Shown one piece after another: positions 16,944-25,311 of a DNA stretch of 64,000 nt (position 1 is its first letter; each line of letters opens with the position of its first letter). Where the stretch lies: the NCBI RefSeq assembly GCF_902833045.1, contig NZ_CADFDU010000004.1, positions 434,001 through 498,000 of the forward strand, read 5' to 3'. The position numbers and the translations under genes were made by a program. This stretch comes from Burkholderia sp. BCC0322 (GTDB lineage Bacteria > Pseudomonadota > Gammaproteobacteria > Burkholderiales > Burkholderiaceae). The notes under the pieces were generated by a model. That model had not been told where the DNA came from. It worked only from the letters and a program-made list of their open reading frames with translations, and searched no databases.

Positions 16944-17831
16944 ATGAGCCTGATATCCCGATTCTTTGGCCGCAACGAAGCACCCGAAAACCCCGTAGCG
17001 CTGGTCGCGGCACCCGACGTCGAGAATCCGCTGAGCGTGACGGTCGTCTTCGACGGCCCGCTGAAGGTCGACATCCCCGCGCTGACGGCCGCGCTGCGCG
17101 CGTACCACCCGAGCATGGAGCAGGCGCGCGTCGAGACCGAGCCGACGCTGGAGCAGGTATTCGGGCTCGCCGGCTGGGGCAACCATGTCGTCCGGCTCGT
17201 CGGCTTCGACGCGCCCTATCCGTCCGAGGCGCTGGAAACGTGTGTCGCACCGGCCCACTACGGGCAGGACCTGAAGCAGCAGGTGCGGGCAAGTCGCAGC
17301 CACGTGATCCTCTACTACGCCGGGCACGAAGCGAATCCGCTCGACCAGTATGTCGCGCTGGCGGCCGTCGCCGGCGCGCTCGCCGAACAGAACGGCCTCG
17401 CGGTGCTGAACGAGCACGCGCACACGTCGCTGCCGGCCGGCGTCTTCAATGCGAAGGAACTCGGCGAGGAAAGCCTCGACGTGCTGCGGGATATCCCGCT
17501 GAACCTGTTCTTCTGCGGCTTCGTGAAATACGAAGTCGAAGGCGTCGACGGCGTGTGGATGCGCACCTATGGCGCCGACGTGTTCGGCCTGCCCGATTTC
17601 GCCGCGCTCGCGGAAGGCCATCACGAGGGCGAACGTTACTCGGGCATCTTCAACAACGTGATGCATTACCTGCTGGAAAGCGGCGCGCGCATGCATGCGG
17701 GCGAAACGATGCAGATCGGCACGGAAACGTTCATGAAGCTGCGCGAACCGCTCGAGCACGAGTACTACCTGCAGGGGCCGGCGCCAGTCCTGGTGGCCGA
17801 GCTGATTTCGGCGGACGAAATCAATCGCTGA
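16944..17831 (+). CDS. DUF4261 domain protein
   Basis: 295 residues, soluble. The C-terminal half (GVDGVWMRTYGADVFGLPDF, YSGIFNNVMHYLLESGARMH, AGETMQIGTETFMKLREP) is the DUF4261 pattern; the N-terminal half has LSVTVVFDGPLKVDIPALTA and a substrate-type cysteine in ALETCVAPAHYGQDLKQQ. The family has no established function and occurs in loci for secretion and immunity as well as alone. Here it stands alone 225 bp after the SRPBCC gene. No signal peptide or membrane span. Confidence 0.82.
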   Translation: MSLISRFFGRNEAPENPVALVAAPDVENPLSVTVVFDGPLKVDIPALTAALRAYHPSMEQARVETEPTLEQVFGLAGWGNHVVRLVGFDAPYPSEALETCVAPAHYGQDLKQQVRASRSHVILYYAGHEANPLDQYVALAAVAGALAEQNGLAVLNEHAHTSLPAGVFNAKELGEESLDVLRDIPLNLFFCGFVKYEVEGVDGVWMRTYGADVFGLPDFAALAEGHHEGERYSGIFNNVMHYLLESGARMHAGETMQIGTETFMKLREPLEHEYYLQGPAPVLVAELISADEINR

Positions 17832-17990
17832 TTTCGCCCCGTCGCATCTTGCTGCACGGCGCACGGGTTCAAGACTTCGCGAACCGCGTGCGCCGCTGCA
17901 TCATCTGACGGCGGCGCGACGTTGCACAGCGTGTCGTCGTTCCGGTTCGACCGGTAGCGGGAACGTCGCGACGTTCGTGACGGCCCGGCC

Positions 17991-18377
17991 CTAACGTGCG
18001 CCGCCCCCGCGCAACGGGAACGTTTCCGCCCCCGCATCGCGGCGCAACGTGACCTCCGTACCGGTCAGCCATCCTGACGATTTCAGGATCGGGCGCGCGA
18101 TCGCGTACAGGCGGTCGGCGCTCGTACCATAGAAGTACAGGTAACCGTCGTTGCCGTCGCGATGCACTTCGGTCTCGCCCAGTTCGCCGGCGCGTGCCTG
18201 CTTCACCGCGCGATCCAGCCGTTGCTCCAGCGCGTGAAGGCGCGCGTTGTCCTTCTCGTAGTAATCGAAGTGAACCATCACGACCGGCCCGGGCGGCTTC
18301 GGCGGCACATCGGCGGCGGCATTGCCCGCCAGCAGCGCCCAGCCAAGCAACGCGGCAAATCGGATTCCGTTACGCAT
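17991..18377 (-). CDS. small periplasmic protein at the end of the polyamine/membrane-stress arm
   Basis: 128 residues; I do not recognise the family. MRNGIRFAALLGWALLAGNAAADV is a clear Sec signal peptide with an A-x-A cleavage site. The mature part starts PPKPPGP, then VVMVHFDYYEKDNARLHALE, a helix LEQRLDRAVKQARAGELGET, and DGYLYFYGTSADRLYAIARP, an alternating alpha/beta pattern that looks like a small ferredoxin-like fold. It lies 26 bp downstream of speD on the same strand and so probably belongs to that operon. No strong ribosome site before the ATG at 18377. Confidence 0.75.
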   Translation of the reverse strand: MRNGIRFAALLGWALLAGNAAADVPPKPPGPVVMVHFDYYEKDNARLHALEQRLDRAVKQARAGELGETEVHRDGNDGYLYFYGTSADRLYAIARPILKSSGWLTGTEVTLRRDAGAETFPLRGGGAR

Positions 18378-18403
18378 ATCGGTCAAGAGAGTGAAAGGCC
18401 CGC

Positions 18404-18787
18404 TCACGTCGGCGCGCCGCCGCGCGCAACCTGCTGCCGGACTTGCGCCTGCGTGCCGAGCGCGGCGGCGATCGCGTCGACGGCATCGGCCGCACGCGCC
18501 GCGCCGCACATGAACGCGTCGACGGCCGCGAAGCGATGCTCGGGCCACGTATGGATCGTGATGTGCGATTCGGCGAGCAGCACGACGCCCGTCACGCCAT
18601 GCTCACCGCCGAAATGATGGAAATGCGCGCCGATCACGCGTGCGCCCGCCTGCTGCGCCGCTTCGACGAGAAGCGCCTCGAGGCGCGCGGCGTCGCGCAG
18701 CAGCGCCGCGTCGATGCCGGCCAGGTCGGCCAGCACGTGCGCACCGAACGTCGCGCGCGGTGGCGCGATCGCGTCGCGCACGGTCAT
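18404..18787 (-). CDS. speD: S-adenosylmethionine decarboxylase proenzyme, class 1b
   Basis: 127 residues. The enzyme makes decarboxylated AdoMet, the aminopropyl donor for spermidine-type polyamines. It is made as a proenzyme that cleaves itself at E73-S74 to form the pyruvoyl group; LLAESHITIHTWPEHRFAAV carries S74 and the proton-donor H79, and DAFMCGAA carries the catalytic C94. Its ATG overlaps the stop of the 49-residue gene upstream (ATGA), so it is translationally coupled into an operon with DUF4178, SPFH and DUF350 genes and not with normal polyamine genes. The matching aminopropyltransferase-like gene lies on the opposite arm. Confidence 0.92.
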   Translation of the reverse strand: MTVRDAIAPPRATFGAHVLADLAGIDAALLRDAARLEALLVEAAQQAGARVIGAHFHHFGGEHGVTGVVLLAESHITIHTWPEHRFAAVDAFMCGAARAADAVDAIAAALGTQAQVRQQVARGGAPT

Positions 18788-18933
18788 TTGTGCGACCCGT
18801 ACGACGAGTAGCCGCTGCGGGCCGACGAACTGCCCCAGCCGCTGCCGCCCGAACCGCTGCCGCCGATCGATGCGCAGCTGAACAGCGTGACGACGATCAG
18901 GCCGTAGATGCCATAGAGGATGTACCGGATCAC
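18784..18933 (-). CDS. 49-residue lipoprotein-like microprotein
   Basis: Starts at a GTG (18933) that overlaps the stop of the DUF4178 gene by 4 nt and ends in a TGA that overlaps the speD ATG by 4 nt, so it is locked between them. The product has an N-terminal hydrophobic segment (IRYILYGIYGLIVVTLFSC) whose end LFSC fits a lipobox, then a Gly/Ser-rich tail (SIGGSGSGGSGWGSSSARSG) ending YSSYGSHK. A longer ATG frame to 18972 exists but would run into the upstream gene. No family known to me; the double overlap argues that it is real. Confidence 0.7.
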   Translation of the reverse strand: MIRYILYGIYGLIVVTLFSCASIGGSGSGGSGWGSSSARSGYSSYGSHK

Positions 18934-20441
18934 GCGCTGCCCCCGTCCGACGCAAAGCTCTTCCACAGCCATTCAGGCAGCCACAGCACCAGCACGCCGA
19001 CCAGCACGTAGACGGAGCGGCCGCTGAACGAGAACAGCGAGCCCATGTTCAGGATCACGAGCAGCGCGCTGAACACGAGCGGCAGCGGCGCGAAACTGTG
19101 CGGGCCTTTCCGGCCGAACAGGCCCGTCGACGCAGCGGCGCCCGTTGCCGCCGCGGCCGTCGCGAGCGCCGGCGTGCCGAAGCGTTCGGCAAGCGTGCTG
19201 CCCGACAGCGGCTGCGCGCGCGACCAGACGATCTCCGCGTTGCTGCGCTCGCGCGTCAGCTTGTCCTTCTGCCAGCCGTAGTCGATGATCGACGTGCGAT
19301 CGCCCACCTGCACGCGCCAGTTGAACGCACCGACCACGTAGACGACCTCCGAATCGTATTCCTCGCGCAGGCGGTAGGTCTTGCCGCCGTCGGTCACGTC
19401 GGACTCGCCGCCGATCGTCGGCCATTGGTCGAGCACCTGCACGCGTTCCCAGCGCCCTTCGCTCTGCACGAGCCACAGGAACCCGCGCTTCGGGTTCAGC
19501 AACAGGTATTCGTCCCACGTCTCTTCTTCGTCCGGCACGCGGCAACGCATCATCCCGATCACCGTGTACTTCACGCCGTCGAACGTGCCGATCGCGCCGA
19601 GCTCCAGCGCACCCTTCACCGCGTCGAGCTTGCGCTGCGCCGCGAACACGGTCTGCTGCTCGGTCGTGCACTGCACGCCCGCATGGCAACTGCCGCACAC
19701 CACGTAGTCGGCGACGTTCGGCGCATACGACAGCGGCGCACCGCAGCTCGGGCACGCGAACGGCACCATCTCCGCGCCGCGCTTCTCGCGCGTATCGTTT
19801 TCGGTATCGCGCAGCCCGGTGAATGCGAGCGCATCGAATTCGAGCGCTTCGCCCGTATAGACGGCCGGACTCCCGCCGTTCGAATCGGCGTCGGAATAGT
19901 CGTAGGTCGCGAACGCGTTGCCGGTGCGCAGGTCGACGACGCGCGCCTCCCAGCCGGCATCGACGCGGAACGGCAGCTCGCCGTCGCCGCCCGTGCAGCG
20001 CGCGGTGCGCACGTCCGACACGAGAAATGCGCGGCCGCCGTGGTCGATCCGCATGCCCGGTTCCAGCGTGCCGAACGCAGGCCACGCGCCGCCGGACGCA
20101 TCGTCGGGCTCGCGCGCCGTGATCGCATACTGGCCGGACGCATCCGACAGCCAGCCGAACGTGCCGTCGTCGAACACGACATACCACTCACTCCACGCGC
20201 CGGCGTCGTAGGTCATCTGGATGCGCCCGAGCACCGTGAACGCACGCTTGCCGTAGCGACCGGCCGTGCCGATCTGGATCGGCGACGCATCGTCGAGCAC
20301 CGTGGCCAGTTCGCCGATACGTTCGACGTCGGTGCCGCGCTTGAGCAGCGTGCTGCGACAGGACGCGCAGACGGCCATCACCGCCGCCGCCGAGCGAAAC
20401 TCGACCGGCGCGCCGCACTGGGGGCACGAGGTACTGAACAT
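18930..20441 (-). CDS. zinc-ribbon DUF4178 membrane protein
   Basis: 503 residues. It opens with a zinc ribbon (C6, C9, C25, C28 in CPQCGAP...CASC), then a DUF4178 domain (IQIGTAGRYGKRAFTVLGRI, YDAGAWSEWYVVFDDGTFGW), then a second ribbon (FACPSCGAPLSY...CGSC) and a second DUF4178 domain (FDGVKYTVIGMMRC, WDEYLLLNPKRGFLWLVQ). The C terminus has two membrane spans. DUF4178 proteins occur with PspA/SPFH membrane-remodelling proteins and with SpeD/SpeE-like enzymes; the biochemical role is unknown. It follows the SPFH gene by 9 bp. Confidence 0.85.
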   Translation of the reverse strand: MFSTSCPQCGAPVEFRSAAAVMAVCASCRSTLLKRGTDVERIGELATVLDDASPIQIGTAGRYGKRAFTVLGRIQMTYDAGAWSEWYVVFDDGTFGWLSDASGQYAITAREPDDASGGAWPAFGTLEPGMRIDHGGRAFLVSDVRTARCTGGDGELPFRVDAGWEARVVDLRTGNAFATYDYSDADSNGGSPAVYTGEALEFDALAFTGLRDTENDTREKRGAEMVPFACPSCGAPLSYAPNVADYVVCGSCHAGVQCTTEQQTVFAAQRKLDAVKGALELGAIGTFDGVKYTVIGMMRCRVPDEEETWDEYLLLNPKRGFLWLVQSEGRWERVQVLDQWPTIGGESDVTDGGKTYRLREEYDSEVVYVVGAFNWRVQVGDRTSIIDYGWQKDKLTRERSNAEIVWSRAQPLSGSTLAERFGTPALATAAAATGAAASTGLFGRKGPHSFAPLPLVFSALLVILNMGSLFSFSGRSVYVLVGVLVLWLPEWLWKSFASDGGSA

Positions 20442-20450
20442 GCGCGACGC

Positions 20451-21503
20451 TTACCGGGTCAGCTTCGCGAGGATCTCGGCCTTCGCGCGCGAATATTCGT
20501 CTTCGGTCACGAGGCCCTTGTCGAACAGCGCCTTCAACTGTTCGAGCCGCTGCACGTAATCAGTGCCCTCCGCCGGCGCGGCAGGCTGTGCGGCCGCCAC
20601 CGGCGCGGCGGGGGGCGCGGGCGGTGCAGCCGGCGCCGATTGCGCGACACCCGCCATCTGGCCGGCCATCGCCTGCCCGATCGCCGCACCCGCGGCGAGC
20701 CCCGCGCCGATCCCGGCGATGCCGCCCGGGTTCTGCGCGGCGAGCGGAATCGCCTGCGCGGTCTGGTATTGCGTGGCGCGGGCAAGATCCCCGGCCATCC
20801 CCGCGCCGATCCGCAGGTCGAGCGCCTTCTGCAGCTCCGCAGGCAGCGACACGCTCTCGACCGCGAACGCATCGAGCGCAAGGCCGTAGCGCGTAAACAC
20901 CGGCGCCAGCGCCTCCGCGACGCGCTGCGACAGCAGCGACTGGTTCGCGGCCATGTCGACGAACGGTACGTCGGCCGAGCCGAACGTGGTGCTCATCGCG
21001 GTGACCACCAGGTTGCGCAGTTGCTGTTCGAGATCGTCGACCGTGTACTGCGCGCGCGTGCCGCTGACCTCGCGATAGAACGCGCCCGCGTCGACGATCC
21101 GGTACGAGTAGATGCCGAACGCACGCACCTGCACGAAGCCGAATTCGCGGTCGCGGATCGTCACCGGCTGCGCGGTGCCCCAGCGCCGGCCGAGCTGTAG
21201 CCGCGTGCTGAAGAAATACACGTCCGATTTGAAAGGCGACTGAAAGAGTTTGTCCCAGTTCTTCAGGTACGTGAGCACCGGCAGCGTATTCGTTTCCAGC
21301 GTGTACAGCCCCGCCTGGAAGATGTCGGCGACCTTGCCTTCGTTGACGAAGATCGCGACCTGCGTTTCGCGCACGGTCAGTTTGCCGCCGTAGCGGATTT
21401 CCATGTCTTCCATCGGATAGCGCCAGGCCAGCACGCCGTCGGTGTCTTCGGTCCATTGCAGGACGTCGACGAACTGCTTGCGGATAAACGATCCCAGACT
21501 CAT
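20451..21503 (-). CDS. SPFH-domain protein with C-terminal SHOCT motif (YdjI-like)
   Basis: 350 residues. The N-terminal two-thirds is an SPFH/band-7-like domain (VLAWRYPMEDMEIRYGGKLT, FSTRLQLGRRWGTAQPVTIR, FGFVQVRAFGIYSYRIVDAG), of the type in B. subtilis YdjI. A Gly/Ala-rich linker of ~60 residues (~255-315) is rich in AAPPAP and ends in a SHOCT helix pair, RLEQLKALFDKGLVTEDEYS and AKAEILAKL. No membrane span, so it is probably recruited to the inner face of the membrane by the DUF350 or DUF4178 partners. Second gene of the minus-strand arm. Confidence 0.88.
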   Translation of the reverse strand: MSLGSFIRKQFVDVLQWTEDTDGVLAWRYPMEDMEIRYGGKLTVRETQVAIFVNEGKVADIFQAGLYTLETNTLPVLTYLKNWDKLFQSPFKSDVYFFSTRLQLGRRWGTAQPVTIRDREFGFVQVRAFGIYSYRIVDAGAFYREVSGTRAQYTVDDLEQQLRNLVVTAMSTTFGSADVPFVDMAANQSLLSQRVAEALAPVFTRYGLALDAFAVESVSLPAELQKALDLRIGAGMAGDLARATQYQTAQAIPLAAQNPGGIAGIGAGLAAGAAIGQAMAGQMAGVAQSAPAAPPAPPAAPVAAAQPAAPAEGTDYVQRLEQLKALFDKGLVTEDEYSRAKAEILAKLTR

Positions 21504-21530
21504 GTCGGTCTCCTCGAAACGCGTGGCGCG

Positions 21531-21917
21531 TCAGGTCAGGCAGGCGGCATTGATGATGCCGACGACAAGCGACGCGGTGCCCATCAGGCCGCCCATCGCG
21601 ACGTTGCGATCCTCGATTGCATGATTCATGCCGGGCATCAGGCGCGTCAGCGCCGCATAGGTGATCAGTTGCACGGCCATCGCGCCGACGGCCCAGATCA
21701 CGACTTCTCCGAGCGTGGAATTGTGCGCGATGCTGGATGCGAGCGTCAGGCAGAAGCCGACCAGCGCACCGCCGAACGACAGCGTCGCGGCCGCGTTGCC
21801 GTCGCGGATCAGCGCCAGTTCGTCGAACGGGGTGACCTTCAGGTACACTGCCGCGAACACGAGAAGCAGCACGAACGCCGACAATAAATGAACCGCATAG
21901 AGATAGGCACTATTCAT
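21531..21917 (-). CDS. DUF350 membrane protein (YjfL-like)
   Basis: 128 residues with four membrane spans: LYAVHLLSAFVLLLVFAAVY, ATLSFGGALVGFCLTLASSI, VVIWAVGAMAVQLITYAALT and MGGLMGTASLVVGIINAACL. The topology of two repeated pairs is the DUF350 pattern (E. coli YjfL, which sits beside the PspA homologue YjfJ). It is the first gene of the minus-strand arm; 13 bp after the ATG-proximal region, a 136-bp gap separates it from the divergent SpeE-like gene. Confidence 0.87.
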   Translation of the reverse strand: MNSAYLYAVHLLSAFVLLLVFAAVYLKVTPFDELALIRDGNAAATLSFGGALVGFCLTLASSIAHNSTLGEVVIWAVGAMAVQLITYAALTRLMPGMNHAIEDRNVAMGGLMGTASLVVGIINAACLT

Positions 21918-21969
21918 TCTTTCCCTCGGATCTTGTGCTCGGTTCGCCGCCCCGTCGCCAGCCGGCTTG

Positions 21970-22001
21970 TGTGGGGCCAGCGGACGGATGGCCGCCCCAC
22001 A
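21970..22001. promoter_or_regulatory. dyad between the two arms of the polyamine/membrane module
   Basis: TGTGGGGC (21970-21977) and GCCCCACA (21994-22001) form a perfect 8-bp inverted repeat with a 16-bp spacer in the 136-bp divergent promoter region. It could be one operator controlling both arms. Confidence 0.4.
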
Positions 22002-22053
22002 AAAGTCCGCGCCAGTATATCCACATTGCCGATCGCTGCACAACGGACGCACC

Positions 22054-23568
22054 ATGCTGCATAGGCGCGCGCTCGTCCTGTCGATTCTCGTGCTCGCGTC
22101 GTGCGGGCTCGGCTACGAACTGATCAGCAGTGCGCTGTCCAGCTACCTGCTCGGCGATTCGATCCTGCAGTTCTCGTCGGTGATCGGTTGCTACCTGTTT
22201 GCGATGGGGATCGGCTCGTGGCTCGCGAAGTTCGTCGAGGACGACGACGTGCTCGACCGCTTCGTCGACATCGAGCTGCTCGTCGGCCTGCTCGGCGGCG
22301 TGTCGGCCGCGCTGCTGTTTGCCGTGTTCGCGTGGCTCGCCGCGCCGTTTCGCGCGGCGCTCTATGCCCTGGTGCTGGCGCTCGGCCTGCTGATCGGGAT
22401 GGAGATCCCGCTCGTGATGCGCGCGTTCCAGCAGCGACGCCAGGCGTTCCGCCATACCGTCAGCGAAGTGCTGACCTTCGACTATCTCGGCTCGCTCGCC
22501 GTGTCGCTGATCTTCCCGCTGGTACTCGCGCCGCGTCTCGGCCTGCTGCGCACCAGCTTTCTGTTTGGGCTCCTGAACGCGTTCGTCGCGCTGTGGACGA
22601 CACACCTGTTCCGTGACGAGATCCGCAACGTGCGCGGCAAGCTGATGCGCGCATCGCTCGTGATCGGGCTGCTCGTCGCCGGCTTCGCGCTGTCGGACCG
22701 CATCACGCACTGGGCCGAGCACGGCGTGTACGGCGACGAGACGATCTACTCGGAAACGACGCCGTACCAGCGCATCGTGCTCACGCAGTGGCACGACGAC
22801 ATGAGGCTGTACCTGAACGGCAACCTGCAGTTCTCGTCGCGCGACGAGCATCGCTATCACGAGGCGCTGATCCACCCGACGATCGAGGCGCTGCCGTGGG
22901 CGAAGCGCGTGCTCGTGCTCGGCGGCGGCGACGGCCTCGCGGTGCGTGAACTGCTGAAGCACCGCAACCTCGAACGGATCACGCTCGTCGATCTCGATCC
23001 CGCGATGACGAAGCTGTTCTCGACGTCCGCACCGCTCGTCAAGCTGAACCAGGGCTCGCTGAAGGACCCGCGCGTACACGTGATCAACGACGATGCGGTG
23101 CGCTGGCTCGAATCGAATGCCGACGTGTACGACGCGATCGTCGTCGACTTCCCCGACCCGACCAACTTCGGGCTCGGCCGGCTGTATTCGGTGCCCGTGT
23201 TCCGGTTGCTCGCCCGCCACCTGTCGGAGAACGGCTACGCGGTGATCCAGTCGACGTCGCCGTATTTCGCGCCGCACGCGTACTGGACCATCATCGCGAC
23301 GCTGCATGAAGCCGGGCTCAACACGTGGCCGTACCACTGCTACGTGCCGTCGTTCGGCGACTGGGGCTTCGTGATCGCCGGCAAGCGGCGCGACTTCACG
23401 GTGCCGACGCACTACTCGGTGCCCATGCGCTGGCTCGACGCGCAGACGGCCGTCGAGATGTTCCACTTCCCGGCCGACATGCCGGCGCTGCCGATGTCGC
23501 CGAACGAACTCAACGACCAGCCGCTCGTGCGCCGTTTCGACGACGACTGGAAACACGTGCTGCGCTGA
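22054..23568 (+). CDS. membrane-anchored spermidine-synthase-like aminopropyltransferase
   Basis: 504 residues. The first ~215 hold about seven membrane spans (ALVLSILVLASCGLGYELIS, SVIGCYLFAMGIGSWLAKFV, ALLFAVFAWLAAPF, ALYALVLALGLLIGMEIPLV). The rest is a SpeE-type domain: TPYQRIVLTQWHDDMRLYLN, VLVLGGGDGLAVRELLKH (dcAdoMet site), ITLVDLDPAM, and YDAIVVDFPDPTNFGLGRLY, where the canonical catalytic DSTDP-like motif reads DFPDP with the acidic residues kept. It therefore probably transfers an aminopropyl group, perhaps at the membrane. Its stop overlaps the ATG of the FAD oxidoreductase by one base (TGATG). Confidence 0.88.
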   Translation: MLHRRALVLSILVLASCGLGYELISSALSSYLLGDSILQFSSVIGCYLFAMGIGSWLAKFVEDDDVLDRFVDIELLVGLLGGVSAALLFAVFAWLAAPFRAALYALVLALGLLIGMEIPLVMRAFQQRRQAFRHTVSEVLTFDYLGSLAVSLIFPLVLAPRLGLLRTSFLFGLLNAFVALWTTHLFRDEIRNVRGKLMRASLVIGLLVAGFALSDRITHWAEHGVYGDETIYSETTPYQRIVLTQWHDDMRLYLNGNLQFSSRDEHRYHEALIHPTIEALPWAKRVLVLGGGDGLAVRELLKHRNLERITLVDLDPAMTKLFSTSAPLVKLNQGSLKDPRVHVINDDAVRWLESNADVYDAIVVDFPDPTNFGLGRLYSVPVFRLLARHLSENGYAVIQSTSPYFAPHAYWTIIATLHEAGLNTWPYHCYVPSFGDWGFVIAGKRRDFTVPTHYSVPMRWLDAQTAVEMFHFPADMPALPMSPNELNDQPLVRRFDDDWKHVLR

Positions 23569-25187
23569 TGGACCGCCGCACGTTCCTCGTCGCGTCGGCG
23601 GCCGCGTCGCTTGCCGCCTGCGGGCGCACCGGCTGGCTCGAGACGACGCCGCATGTCAACTACCCCGGCATGCGCGAAGGCCATGCGCTGCGCGACCATG
23701 CGACGCTGCCGCCGCCGTCCGGCACGATCGAGACCGACATCGCGATCCTCGGCGCGGGCGCTGCCGGGCTGTCATGCGCATGGCAGCTCGCGCGTGCGGG
23801 ACACAAGCGCTTCACGGTGCTCGCGGGCCCCGAATTCGGCGGCAACGCGGCCGGCGGCCGCTTCGGCGATCTCGGCTATCCGAAAGGCGCGCACTACCTG
23901 CCGCTGCCATCACTCGAATCCGCGCATCTGCGCGACATGCTCGCCGATCTCGGCGTGATCGAATCGGCGCCGTTCTCCGCGCGCCCCGTGTACGACGAGC
24001 GCGTGCTCGTCCATGCACCCGACGAGCGGCTCTTCATCGCCGGGCAGTGGCAGGACGGCCTCGTGCCGACGGCCGGCCTCGGCGCCGACGAGCTCGCGCA
24101 ACAGGCACGCTTCTTCGCGTACACGGACGGGCTGCGCAGCGCGCGCGGCGCCGATGGCCGCAAGGTGTTCTGCATCCCGATCGCGGAATCGTCACGCGAC
24201 CCGCGCTGGCGCGCGCTGGACCGGCGCTCGTTCCGCCAGTGGCTGCTCGACGAGGGCTACACCGCGAAGTCGCTGCACTGGTACCTGAACTATTGCTGCC
24301 GCGACGACTACGGCGCGGGATACGAGCACGTGTCCGCATGGGCAGGCCTGCATTATTTCTCGTCGCGCGGCGCTCACGCCGGCGATGCCGGCGACGGCGC
24401 GGTGCTGACCTGGCCCGACGGGCTGCACACGATGGTGACGAAGCTGAGCGATTCGATCACCGCGCGCACCGGCTCGAACGCATGGTCGCGCGATGGCTTC
24501 GCCGTGCGCGCGACCGAACGCGCGGGCGGCGTCGACGTGCTATGCGCACGCATCGGCAACGACGGCGCGCTGTCGACGTTCGTGCTGAAGGCGCGGCGCG
24601 TCGTCAGCGCGATGCCGCTGTTCGTCGCGGCGCGCGTATTTCCGCAGCTGGCCGCGTATGGCTTCGATCCCGCGCGCGACCTGCCGCCGCGCGCGCCGTG
24701 GCTCGTGTCCAACTTCCTGCTCGACGGCATGCCGGCCGAAGCAGCCGGCGTGCCGCTCGCGTGGGACAACGTCGTCTACGACGGCGCAGGGCTCGGCTAT
24801 GTCGTGTCGACGCACCAGTTGATCCGCATGTCGCCGCCGACGCGCTCGGTGTTCTCCGCGTACCAGGCGTTGAGCACGCAAGCGCCGGACGACACGCGCC
24901 GCTGGCTTGCACAGGCCCAACCCGACGCGTTGCGCGAACAGGCGGCGACCGACTTGCAGGCCGTCTACGGGCGCGATCTGTGGAAACACGCGACGGCGCT
25001 CGAGATCACCATGCGCGGTCACGCGATGGCGACGCCCGATGTCGGCTTCCTGAGCCGGCCGGGGCTGCTCGCGCTGCGCGATGCCGACGGCCCGGTCGTG
25101 TTCGCGCATGCCGACCTGTCGGGGCTGTCGCTGTTCGAGGAAGCGTCGTACTGGGGCATGCTCGCCGCCCGGCGCACGTTGGCCTGA
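23568..25187 (+). CDS. exported FAD-dependent oxidoreductase (amine-oxidase-like)
   Basis: 539 residues. MDRRTFLVASAAASLAACGR is at once a twin-arginine signal and a lipobox (LAAC), so the folded flavoprotein is predicted to be an outer-face lipoprotein. The Rossmann motif is IAILGAGAAGLSCAWQLARA (~62-81), followed by a GG doublet (NAAGGRFGDLGYPKGAHYLP), and the C terminus VVFAHADLSGLSLFEEASYW resembles the FAD-binding end of flavin amine oxidases. The pairing with SpeD and a SpeE-like enzyme suggests that it oxidises an exported polyamine or a polyamine-modified envelope component; that is inference. Confidence 0.86.
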   Translation: MDRRTFLVASAAASLAACGRTGWLETTPHVNYPGMREGHALRDHATLPPPSGTIETDIAILGAGAAGLSCAWQLARAGHKRFTVLAGPEFGGNAAGGRFGDLGYPKGAHYLPLPSLESAHLRDMLADLGVIESAPFSARPVYDERVLVHAPDERLFIAGQWQDGLVPTAGLGADELAQQARFFAYTDGLRSARGADGRKVFCIPIAESSRDPRWRALDRRSFRQWLLDEGYTAKSLHWYLNYCCRDDYGAGYEHVSAWAGLHYFSSRGAHAGDAGDGAVLTWPDGLHTMVTKLSDSITARTGSNAWSRDGFAVRATERAGGVDVLCARIGNDGALSTFVLKARRVVSAMPLFVAARVFPQLAAYGFDPARDLPPRAPWLVSNFLLDGMPAEAAGVPLAWDNVVYDGAGLGYVVSTHQLIRMSPPTRSVFSAYQALSTQAPDDTRRWLAQAQPDALREQAATDLQAVYGRDLWKHATALEITMRGHAMATPDVGFLSRPGLLALRDADGPVVFAHADLSGLSLFEEASYWGMLAARRTLA

Positions 25188-25311
25188 CGGTCGTCATCCG
25201 TCATTGCGGCGCCACCGCCACCCGCTATAATCGCCCGACATTCCGACTGCCTTGAGCAGGCCGACGGTGCCGCACCGCCTGACGCGCCGTATGCCCTCCT
25301 CGACAACAACA

